Below are positions 9,335-16,757 of a stretch of 64,000 nucleotides of DNA, one piece after another. Where the stretch lies: the NCBI GenBank assembly GCA_029254025.1, contig JAQWYK010000018.1:62001-126000 (forward strand). The letters run 5' to 3'. The stretch comes from Crocinitomicaceae bacterium (GTDB taxonomy: Bacteria; Bacteroidota; Bacteroidia; Flavobacteriales_D; Crocinitomicaceae). Both the position numbers and the translations under genes were made by a program. The notes under the pieces were generated by a model. It saw nothing but the letters and a program-made list of their open reading frames with translations, made no database searches and was not told the DNA's origin. The stretch's first letter is position 1, and every line of letters starts with the position of its first letter.

Positions 9335-9450
9335 AAAAATAAGTTTCTCGTGTGCAATGGAGAGACGAATGTACAATTTTTGTTCCGCAAAATTATCGAT
9401 AGATTTATATTATTCGTACTTTACGCTTCAAAACTCCATAAATTCATCTA

Positions 9451-10077
9451 ATGAAGACTTTTTTATTCATTTTTACGGCGCTGGTAGTCAGCTGCTCACT
9501 GTTTTTTACTTCGGAAATCGAAACCTTAGCCATTGGGGAACATGCTCCGCTTGTCGATTATAAAATGAATTCAACCCTTGGTGAAAAACTTTCGTTATTA
9601 GATATGAAAAAGGAAAATGGTCTTTTAGTTATCTTTTCTTGTAATACTTGCCCTTTCGTTGTTGGAGGAGGAAAGTTTGAAGGATGGGAAAAAGATTACA
9701 ACACTATATCGGAAATGGTCAAGGCGAATAATATAGGAATGGTACTCGTTAATAGCAATGAAGCCAAACGCAAAGCAGGAGATAACATGAAGGACATGCA
9801 AGCAAGGGCAAAGAATCAAGGTTATGTGATGAATTACGTGCTTGACAAAAACCATATACTCGCGGATGCATTCGGTGCACGAACTACCCCTCATGTTTTC
9901 TTATTCGATAGTAGTATGACATTGATTTACACTGGATCCATTGACAATACATGGAACCCAGCAGAAACTGAGAAACAACCTTACCTTGAGAATGCAGTTC
10001 TCGAATATATTTCTAAACAACCACTATCGATTACTACTACTGCACCTAAAGGATGTAGTATTAAACGAAAAAGCTAA
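9451..10077 (+). CDS. Thioredoxin-fold redoxin, envelope-located
   Basis: A 208-residue thioredoxin-superfamily protein of the AhpC/TSA-Redoxin type. The start is hydrophobic, with a possible lipobox VVSC (C15), so it may be a lipoprotein; otherwise it is a cleaved or anchored periplasmic protein. The redox motif is C64-NT-C67 within LLVIFSCNTCPFV. This CNTCPF form is typical of a small peroxiredoxin-like group (PRX-like) and differs from the WCGPC of true thioredoxins. A second family region, FGARTTPHVFLFD near 143-155, contains the cis-proline. It could act as a thiol oxidoreductase or resolve disulfides of exported proteins. It lies 10 bases upstream of the cysteine-containing T9SS protease and is probably cotranscribed with it, which fits a folding role (inference). 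Confidence 0.8.
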   Translation: MKTFLFIFTALVVSCSLFFTSEIETLAIGEHAPLVDYKMNSTLGEKLSLLDMKKENGLLVIFSCNTCPFVVGGGKFEGWEKDYNTISEMVKANNIGMVLVNSNEAKRKAGDNMKDMQARAKNQGYVMNYVLDKNHILADAFGARTTPHVFLFDSSMTLIYTGSIDNTWNPAETEKQPYLENAVLEYISKQPLSITTTAPKGCSIKRKS

Positions 10078-10087
10078 AAACAGACCC

Positions 10088-12403
10088 ATGAAAAAACAAT
10101 TACTCTTCGCAGCTATGCTGCTCGCTTCTGTCGGAAGTGCGTTTGCTCAAACCTTTGATATGGGAGAACCACTATCTTGGAAAGGTAAATTTCCAACAAC
10201 TAAACAATTTCATCAGATGCCTGCTGTTGACGCAGCCTACCAGATGCATGTTGACTCCCTGAACAGAGTGAATGGATTTGACAAAATGTTACGGTTTGGA
10301 TATGAACACCATGTTAACATTAATATACTCGATGAGGGAGTAGCTTTTACAACACCAAAAGGTGATCGAGTAGTACAGTATGCAATATCCTGTCCAAATG
10401 CGGTGTCGGTAAACCTGATTTTTGACGTATTCGAATTAGCCGAAGGAACTACTCTTCATCTATTCGACAAGGATCACCTTCAATACATCGGGGCGCACAC
10501 TTCCAAAAACAACAATGAAAACAGAATGCTTGGAACAGAGTTGATCAAAAGTGACAACATGATTATTGAAATCGTGGAGCCCCAAGCTGTTATTGGTCAA
10601 TCTCAATTGGTATTAGGTACAATAGTTCATGGATACAGAGACCTTGAAGTCATGGCAAAAGCGCTCAATGACTCTGGAGATTGTAACATCGACGTGAACT
10701 GTCCTCAAGGAGCTGGATGGGAATTACAACGGAATTCAGTAGCCATGATGGTTTCTGGAGGTGGGTTCTGCACTGGAAGCTTGGTGCACAATACATCAGG
10801 TACAATTATTCCTTATTTCATCTCTGCGAACCACTGTGGTACAAACCCAGGTGGATGGACCTTCCGTTTTCGTTGGGAAACACCTACTAACGGCGTAAGC
10901 TGTGCTACAACGGCAAACTCTGTAAACGGCCCAACCAACATGAATGTAAACGGTGGAGTCCTTCGTGCTGCCAATTCAAATGCTGACTTCACGTTAACAG
11001 AATTGAATACAGCTCCTAACCCAGCATGGGGGATTTACTACAATGGATGGGATGCCACAGATGCAACAACGAACACCCGAGCCACGGGTATTCATCATCC
11101 AAGTGGGGATATTAAGAAAATTTGCCACTCCGAAATGGCACCAACGAAACAAACAACAAATTTTAACGGAAATCCTAATGCTCAAATGTGGCGCGTTGCT
11201 TCGTGGACAGAAGGGGTTACAGAGCCTGGATCATCAGGATCCCCACTTTTCAATCAAGATGGCCGTGTAATTGGTGTATTATCTGGCGGTGCTGCGGCTT
11301 GTAGTGGAACTTCCAACAATGGCCAATATGACATCTACGGGCGTTTCGGAATTGCTTGGGACGCACTCGCTCCGAGCAACAGTCAACTAAAATTTTGGTT
11401 AGATCCAGGAAACACGGGTAATGAAATTATTGACGGTGTAGATCCAAATCAAGCTTCAGTTCAATATGATGCGAGCATTGGAAACCTACAAAATGCAACA
11501 GGTATCATCTGTGGTGATGGTACACAGCCAGTCGCACGTATTACTAATTCAGGTTCTGAAACATTAATTTCTGCAACAATTGTCTACTCCTATAACGGAA
11601 CGAATACGGCATTAAACTGGACTGGAAGCTTAGCAACGAACCAATTTGAAGATATTCAACTTCCTTGGATGTTTGCAGTAGATGGAAATAATACGGTTTC
11701 TGTGACAGTAAGCAATCCAAATGGTCAATTAGATGAAAATGCAGCAAACAATGTTATCGCGTCAACATATATCGCCGTAATCGAAGGAGAATTTGTTACT
11801 CTAGATCTTACATTGGACTGCTACGCTGAAGAAATTTCATGGAGCATTGAAGATGCCGCTGGTCTATCATGGTATTCTGGGGGAGGATATGCGAATCCTA
11901 ACCCTTTGAATCAGACAACGCTAATTTCAGAATCTATGTGTCTTGCTGATGGTTGTTACGACCTCATACTGAATGATTCTTATGGAGATGGTATGGGGGG
12001 AGCTCAGTGGGCGCCAGACTGTGAGTTTGACGGAACTATGCAGTTATCTAGGAATACAAATGGACAGGTATTAGCTGAACTAACAGCTACAGATGCTGAC
12101 TTCGGAAGTACAATTTCGTTTAATTTCTGTGCACAGAACTTGGCGAACTTAGCCTATGAGACAATGGTGAACAACATTAGTCTTTATCCTAACCCATCGA
12201 AAGGAGCTTTCACTATTCAAATTCCTGGAGTTGAAGGGGAAAAAGTCATTACCTTACTCGATGTAACCGGAAAAGTAATTGGTTCACAAACGACTTCTTC
12301 TGACGTTGTTGAGTTTAACGAAAGTTCATTAAAATCAGGTGTCTACCTTGCTTCTATTCGAACTCTTTTAGGTACGGTAACACGTAAGTTCATCGTAGAA
12401 TAA
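10088..12403 (+). CDS. T9SS-exported trypsin-like serine endopeptidase (lysyl endopeptidase-like)
   Basis: From the ATG at 10088 this is a 771-residue preproprotein; a longer frame from 9941 lies inside the redoxin gene and masks the signal peptide. Order: signal peptide 1-20; propeptide-like region to about 195; chymotrypsin-fold protease at about 200-460 with H249 in FISANHCG, D300 in NSNADFTL and S383 in EPGSSGSPLF as the inferred triad; a beta-sandwich region at about 470-590; a region to about 690 with a calcium-binding-like NDSYGDGMGG; and a C-terminal T9SS type A sorting domain (SLYPNPSKGAF ... SGVYLASI ... KFIVE). C228/C250 probably form a disulfide next to the catalytic histidine. 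The protein should be secreted across the outer membrane, with the tail removed by the sortase. It is followed by a strong terminator. Confidence 0.9.
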   Translation: MKKQLLFAAMLLASVGSAFAQTFDMGEPLSWKGKFPTTKQFHQMPAVDAAYQMHVDSLNRVNGFDKMLRFGYEHHVNINILDEGVAFTTPKGDRVVQYAISCPNAVSVNLIFDVFELAEGTTLHLFDKDHLQYIGAHTSKNNNENRMLGTELIKSDNMIIEIVEPQAVIGQSQLVLGTIVHGYRDLEVMAKALNDSGDCNIDVNCPQGAGWELQRNSVAMMVSGGGFCTGSLVHNTSGTIIPYFISANHCGTNPGGWTFRFRWETPTNGVSCATTANSVNGPTNMNVNGGVLRAANSNADFTLTELNTAPNPAWGIYYNGWDATDATTNTRATGIHHPSGDIKKICHSEMAPTKQTTNFNGNPNAQMWRVASWTEGVTEPGSSGSPLFNQDGRVIGVLSGGAAACSGTSNNGQYDIYGRFGIAWDALAPSNSQLKFWLDPGNTGNEIIDGVDPNQASVQYDASIGNLQNATGIICGDGTQPVARITNSGSETLISATIVYSYNGTNTALNWTGSLATNQFEDIQLPWMFAVDGNNTVSVTVSNPNGQLDENAANNVIASTYIAVIEGEFVTLDLTLDCYAEEISWSIEDAAGLSWYSGGGYANPNPLNQTTLISESMCLADGCYDLILNDSYGDGMGGAQWAPDCEFDGTMQLSRNTNGQVLAELTATDADFGSTISFNFCAQNLANLAYETMVNNISLYPNPSKGAFTIQIPGVEGEKVITLLDVTGKVIGSQTTSSDVVEFNESSLKSGVYLASIRTLLGTVTRKFIVE

Positions 12404-12420
12404 CCATTTCAAGTTCAGAT

Positions 12421-12454
12421 AAAAGGCCGTTCTTTAATTATGACGGCCTTTTTT
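12421..12454 (+). terminator. Intrinsic terminator after the T9SS protease gene
   Basis: The arms AAAAGGCCGT (12421-12430) and ACGGCCTTTT (12443-12452) are perfect inverted repeats with a 12-base loop, followed by more T residues. It starts 17 bases after the protease stop codon. Confidence 0.85.
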
Positions 12455-12778
12455 ATTCATCGTAAATTTTACCTATTGCATTCATAAAACGCGGAAAATA
12501 CTCACTTAACTGAAGCATACTACATCTACCAAATATCATAATAAATGATTACAGCTCCAGAGTTGTGTTACTATGGATCAGTACTTCAAACCGTAGAAAT
12601 GAGTGAACGTGAGGGTAAATTTAGATACTTAAAGCGCGAATCATGCAATGAAACCATTTTGAAATATCGATGAGCTACTCACCCAAAAGAAGAAATACCT
12701 AAAATTCGTAAGACTCAAAATTGAGATATTCGCTTAATAAAGAAAATATTCTAGGAATTCATTTTCATGGGGAATTAA
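12455..12778. other. Intergenic region without a recognised gene
   Basis: These 324 bases separate the protease terminator from the 3' end of the kinase gene. The only coding-like content is a 42-codon plus-strand frame at 12545-12673, with no recognised product, no clear promoter and no family resemblance. I see no RNA gene, repeat or further hairpin with a T-run. It may be decayed sequence. Confidence 0.5.
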
Positions 12779-14596
12779 TCACTCCGTAGACGGTAAAACT
12801 ACGGTGAAAATTGTTTTCTCAGCACTTGATGAAAACTCCATTTTACCGTAATGATCAATAATGATCTTTGACACAATACTAAGTCCTAGACCAGTTCCAT
12901 TGTCTTTTTTAGTTGTAAAATACTTTTTGAATATTTTGTCTTTTACTGCAGTAGGTATCTCAGGGCCATTATTCTCAAAATGAATATAAATTTTTCCTTC
13001 AATTTCTTCACTGTAAATGGCTATTTTTTTCTGTCTAGTTTGATTTTTTACCGTATCCAATGCATCCAATGCATTTTTTAATAAATTGGACCATACTTGA
13101 TAGATTTCAGTTTCTATTCCGTAAATTGAGTGAGATGAATTTATATCAACAGAAAAGATTAAATTATCTTTAAATCGAAATTTAAATAGCGTTTCTAAAA
13201 TACTCATTGACTTACGGAGATTAATCTTTTGTTTATCGTCATCAATATTTTGCTTTATAAACTTATTTAGATTGGAAATTACTGAAGTAGATTGTGTGAC
13301 AGCCTGATTTATTCCACTAATTAATTCCATTGCAACCAGGTAATCCCCAACTAATGGAATTAATTTGCCAACATTAGGCAAATCTAACAATTGATAAATA
13401 ATTTCTTTTTGCGCTACACCCATGCCTATTGAGGCTATATCTTTCGCCAGAGGAATATATTGTTCTAATCGCTGTTCACTCAGAGCTTCCTCAATTTTCT
13501 TTGTCTCATAATTTACCCAAGAATTACGTGGAAATGGGTTTACTCGTTCCGTTAAATTCAAAATTTCAGAAAGGACAACAGAGACTTCTTTGGTTAAATA
13601 TTGCGATTGAGCATTTATTTGAAATAATAATTCTCTAACACTATCGTTGGACGCTTTAATAGATCCGAGTGGAGTGTTTAAATCATGGGCTATACCTGAT
13701 GAAATCTCACCAAGCAGCACAAGCTTTTCCTGACCAATTAATGAATTGGACATCTCTAAGTTGGATTTTGTCTTATCGAGCACTTTCTTCTCGAGATCTT
13801 CATTCAAACGAATCAGTTCACTATTTTTATTTTTAATCTCACCCGAAATTTGATCAATTTTTTCTTCAAGACGATTTTTATATTCATTGTTTTCCTTCTG
13901 CAAATTTTGTAATTTATTCTTGAGCGAAAAAAGTGCATTGTTAAGTTCATCTAACTCAGTTTTACCGGAAACTAAGGTGATATCTACGGAATAATTCTGA
14001 TTCTCTAATTCTTGAGCGATACTAACAGCGCGATAAATGGGTTTAGTCAAAAACCTTAATGATAATGCAAACAAAATAATAGTTGCTATAATGGAAACAA
14101 CGATCAAATATCTGAAAGGTGCATTAAGATTAGACAAGATAATTTCATCATTTGAAGCAGAGGTGGTTATAATTATACGACCAGAAATTAATTCTGAATT
14201 AAATTGGGATTCACTGTAGATTAAAGAATCTGACCTTTCCAATGCAATAGGAAAAAAGAAGTCTGGATAACAAGCAAATACCGCAGAAGAATCTGTTCCC
14301 TCATTCGTAGCATTCAAATCCTCGACAATAGCAATATATTCAAATCCACTTTTCATGGATATAGTAGAAACCAAATACTCAACGAGTGCAAAATCTTCAT
14401 TAATGATGGCTTGTTGAATAACTGCGGAAGCAACCCAAGCGCTATTTTCAAACTCCTCTCTTGTATGATCTTGAAGTAAACTGCGTTGTTCAGAATTGAA
14501 GTAGTAACCTAAGGGAATAGAAATTAGTAGCCCGATAAATCCAAAAAGAATCCAAACCTTAAACGCCGCAGAGTTCCAAATTCTATTCCTTTTCAA
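12779..14596 (-). CDS. Two-TM sensor histidine kinase of the porin/binding-protein operon
   Basis: A 605-residue kinase: TM1 at about 12-32, an extracytoplasmic sensor segment at 33-160, TM2 at about 163-181, a HAMP-like linker to about 235, a long coiled coil at 220-292, H304 in SGIAHDLNTPLGSIKAS as phospho-acceptor, and an ATPase domain with N-box SNLLKNALDAL (503-513), ENNGPEIP and GTGLGLS (567-573). About 130 mostly helical residues (315-445) separate the H-box from the ATPase domain, far more than the usual dimerisation hairpin. The 5' end overlaps the PstS-like gene by 14 bases, so the kinase is coupled to it. The likely logic is that the periplasmic protein reports ligand to the kinase, which signals to the receiver at the head of the operon (inference). 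Confidence 0.88.
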   Translation of the reverse strand: MKRNRIWNSAAFKVWILFGFIGLLISIPLGYYFNSEQRSLLQDHTREEFENSAWVASAVIQQAIINEDFALVEYLVSTISMKSGFEYIAIVEDLNATNEGTDSSAVFACYPDFFFPIALERSDSLIYSESQFNSELISGRIIITTSASNDEIILSNLNAPFRYLIVVSIIATIILFALSLRFLTKPIYRAVSIAQELENQNYSVDITLVSGKTELDELNNALFSLKNKLQNLQKENNEYKNRLEEKIDQISGEIKNKNSELIRLNEDLEKKVLDKTKSNLEMSNSLIGQEKLVLLGEISSGIAHDLNTPLGSIKASNDSVRELLFQINAQSQYLTKEVSVVLSEILNLTERVNPFPRNSWVNYETKKIEEALSEQRLEQYIPLAKDIASIGMGVAQKEIIYQLLDLPNVGKLIPLVGDYLVAMELISGINQAVTQSTSVISNLNKFIKQNIDDDKQKINLRKSMSILETLFKFRFKDNLIFSVDINSSHSIYGIETEIYQVWSNLLKNALDALDTVKNQTRQKKIAIYSEEIEGKIYIHFENNGPEIPTAVKDKIFKKYFTTKKDNGTGLGLSIVSKIIIDHYGKMEFSSSAEKTIFTVVLPSTE

Positions 14597-15029
14597 AACT
14601 ATTTATTTGAATCGTGGTAATATTCTGTGATCCTGTATAATCATACAAAATAGCAATTGAACTAGGATTTTCTCGAACAAAATCAATCATCATCTGGTTC
14701 GAATTAAAATAAATTGGTGGGTTTGCTCTTCCTTGAAATACAATACTCAACCAATACCGCCGGAATGAGTTTAACGAAGATCCTGAAATAAGACGGGCGA
14801 CCTCTTCTGCACCCTGAAAATCAGTTGTGGGAAGTACGACAACTATGGTATTATTACTTGGATCAACCTGTTTCTCCCCTAAAAAAATATCCTTTAATTC
14901 ACTTAAACTCATGGCGTTCATTGTTATTGAATTCCCGATTACCGTAAATTTTTCTGAACTTGATTGTGAAATTCCTGATATGGAAACAAACAAAATTACA
15001 ATCATCAAAAGAAAACTTCTAGATAGCAT
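14583..15029 (-). CDS. Small PstS-like periplasmic substrate-binding protein
   Basis: From the ATG at 15029 it has 148 residues: signal peptide MLSRSFLLMIVILFVSISGISQ, then a single-lobe domain. Family marks are the LSELKDIFLGEK segment near 42-53, NNTIVVVLPTTDF, a FRRYWLSIVFQGRANPP segment near 94-110, and the late YDYTG. These occur in short phosphate-ABC-transporter-binding-like proteins that are only half the length of PstS (about 320) and usually lack ABC transporter partners; none is present here. The longer frame from 15104 extends far into the barrel gene, so the inner start is preferred; even so it overlaps that gene by 11 bases and the kinase gene by 14. The ligand is unknown; phosphate should not be assumed. 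Confidence 0.8.
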   Translation of the reverse strand: MLSRSFLLMIVILFVSISGISQSSSEKFTVIGNSITMNAMSLSELKDIFLGEKQVDPSNNTIVVVLPTTDFQGAEEVARLISGSSLNSFRRYWLSIVFQGRANPPIYFNSNQMMIDFVRENPSSIAILYDYTGSQNITTIQINSFEKE

Positions 15030-16089
15030 AAGATAATTGCATTTTAAGTTCATACTTTTCTTGCAACTTTGGAATATTATCGAATCCTTCGAATAACCCA
15101 CCATATCTTTCGAACTGCACTTTTAAATTCAATTTATCGCTAAATTCCCAACGAAATCCTAAAGAATATTTCAATGCATTCGTTCGTTGAGTATGGAGTT
15201 CTTTATCAGAAGTAATTAATGCATCAAGCATTACATATGGGATGTATTTCTCTTTAATCCTATAACCAGCGTAAATATAGTTGGTATAATTGATGGATAG
15301 ACCCAATGAATCTGTCCTTGATCCAATGATTGCAAATTCATTTAATAATTCAAACTTGGTTTGAAAACGGGCAACTGAAACATAAAATTGATTCAACGAA
15401 ACTGCTCCTTTGTACATATGATTGTGAAAGGGTCCTGAATGGGCATGTGGACCATTTGTATTAGTGGGAAGAAAATCATTATTAAATCCAGCCATGATTC
15501 GTGTTCCGAATTTCGGTTTAATATGAACAGATGCATTGTAGGAGAAATTAAATCCACTACTCGAAATATCTGAACTTTCCATTCCGTTGGCAACTTGAAA
15601 ATCATAACCAAATTTATATTTTCCAATGTCTTGTCCTTGCAGACGTATTCCTAATGAGTGAATGGGTACGAAAAAACTAAAATTTAAAGGCCGATCAATT
15701 GTTGGAAAGAAAATTCTTCCATGGTGAAAAACATCATTCCAATAATTTAGTGCTGTATGCATTTTTCCAACAAGTAAATAATGTTTCTTGTGATAGTTGT
15801 ACCGTATACGAGCACGCTCGATACTTGCGAGAAAACCGGATGATGACGAGGCACTTCCTTTAAACACAAATTCACCCAAAAAAGAAACCTTATCTGATAA
15901 TTTCCCTGTAACAAACAAGTCATGCTCACCTAAAGTAAAACTTCCGAAATCATCTTGACCTGTTGAATCATTTGGGTAAAAATTATTTTCATACCCCAAG
16001 TGTCCAAAACCATTTACTTGTATCTGGCGCTGAGCGATTAGCGTTGAAAAACTAATAATAGAAATAGAAACAAATAAATAAACTTTCAT
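15019..16089 (-). CDS. Outer-membrane porin-like beta-barrel protein
   Basis: From the ATG at 16089 it has 356 residues with signal peptide MKVYLFVSISIISFSTLIAQ. The rest alternates short amphipathic strands, with a porin-like sequence early on (GEHDLFVTGKLSDKVSFLGEFVF, then ERARIRYNY and LLVGKMHTALNYW), and ends in the aromatic/hydrophobic LKMQLSYAI, which fits an outer-membrane barrel. One predicted loop is histidine-rich (GPHAHSGPFHNHMY at about 222-235). Its ATG overlaps the receiver stop codon (ATGA) and its 3' end overlaps the PstS-like gene. A plausible role is to admit, or hold at the surface, the ligand seen by the downstream binding protein and kinase. An upstream start at 16155 would lie inside the receiver gene and hide the signal peptide. 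Confidence 0.8.
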   Translation of the reverse strand: MKVYLFVSISIISFSTLIAQRQIQVNGFGHLGYENNFYPNDSTGQDDFGSFTLGEHDLFVTGKLSDKVSFLGEFVFKGSASSSSGFLASIERARIRYNYHKKHYLLVGKMHTALNYWNDVFHHGRIFFPTIDRPLNFSFFVPIHSLGIRLQGQDIGKYKFGYDFQVANGMESSDISSSGFNFSYNASVHIKPKFGTRIMAGFNNDFLPTNTNGPHAHSGPFHNHMYKGAVSLNQFYVSVARFQTKFELLNEFAIIGSRTDSLGLSINYTNYIYAGYRIKEKYIPYVMLDALITSDKELHTQRTNALKYSLGFRWEFSDKLNLKVQFERYGGLFEGFDNIPKLQEKYELKMQLSYAI

Positions 16090-16499
16090 AAACTTAATTT
16101 TGCTGGAATAGGGAGACAATGATTGATTTTTTCTAATAAATCCAATTTTTCCCAAGGTTTACTAATGTAATATTCCAAAAGGTTATCCTCAACTAAATCT
16201 GAGACTAGTGACGCCGAGGAATTTCCTGAGAGCATGATGCACCTACAAGCCGGAAAATGTTGTTTTAAGGTGCGAATAAATTGATCGCCTTGCATTTTCG
16301 GCATTTGAAAATCGACAAGGCAAAAGCTTATATCAATGTTATCTCGAGCATAATTCTTGAGTTCATGCATGGCCTCCAAAGGATCATCAAAACTCTCGAC
16401 AACATGCACGCCTTTGTTCGCAACGGAATTGATCTGGAATTTTGCAACAGTGTTAATTATGTTGTCATCATCAATACAAAAAATCCCATATTTCTTCAT
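16086..16499 (-). CDS. Stand-alone response regulator receiver
   Basis: A 137-residue single receiver domain without an output domain. The acidic pocket is D10-D11-D12 in FCIDDDNII, the phospho-acceptor is D63 in CLVDFQMPKMQG, S91 replaces the usual threonine in IMLSGNS, and K114 in YISKPW is the conserved lysine. The KPW form is common in RpfG/Rcp-like receivers. With no DNA-binding or enzymatic domain it must act by protein contact, as CheY or a phosphorelay intermediate does. It is the first gene of the four-gene operon and presumably accepts phosphate from the kinase encoded at its end. A promoter-like pair of boxes lies just upstream (16519-16547), giving a leader of only about 14 bases. 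Confidence 0.9.
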   Translation of the reverse strand: MKKYGIFCIDDDNIINTVAKFQINSVANKGVHVVESFDDPLEAMHELKNYARDNIDISFCLVDFQMPKMQGDQFIRTLKQHFPACRCIMLSGNSSASLVSDLVEDNLLEYYISKPWEKLDLLEKINHCLPIPAKLSL

Positions 16500-16518
16500 T
16501 TTTTTAATTTGGTAGTGT

Positions 16519-16547
16519 CAAATATAAAAAAATAACGATAACCACAA
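16519..16547 (-). promoter_or_regulatory. Promoter of the receiver-barrel-binding protein-kinase operon
   Basis: On the minus strand a TTG at 16547-16545 is followed after 18 bases by TATATTTG at 16526-16519, matching the Bacteroidota -33/-7 pattern. The first ATG of the operon is 20 bases downstream of the -7 box. Confidence 0.6.
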
Positions 16548-16757
16548 GGTTCTGGGAAATTTTATTTTAACAGTATTATGTCTTCTTTATTGAGTTTCGT
16601 ACGTATAGAAGCAACAATTAAAACCTAAATTCCTTACATTTATGTAATCTAGTGAGATGATACCCTTAACACTCAAAATATAAAGACATTATCGATTACT
16701 TACTTCTGATTTAGACGGCATCGAATGAGCTAAAAAGTTCTTTACAAATACAGTAGA

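Noticed and set aside
9941-10087. 49-codon N-terminal extension of the T9SS protease
   Set aside because: It lies within the redoxin coding sequence in another frame and would bury the clear signal peptide starting at 10088.
12545-12673. A 42-codon plus-strand frame in the largest intergenic region
   Set aside because: It has no recognisable family, no convincing promoter or ribosome-binding signal, and lies after a terminator; it is within chance expectation.
14583-15029. Naming the small binding protein PstS and its operon a phosphate-uptake system
   Set aside because: It is less than half the length of PstS, no pstCAB or phoU genes are present, and short relatives of this type are found outside phosphate transport.
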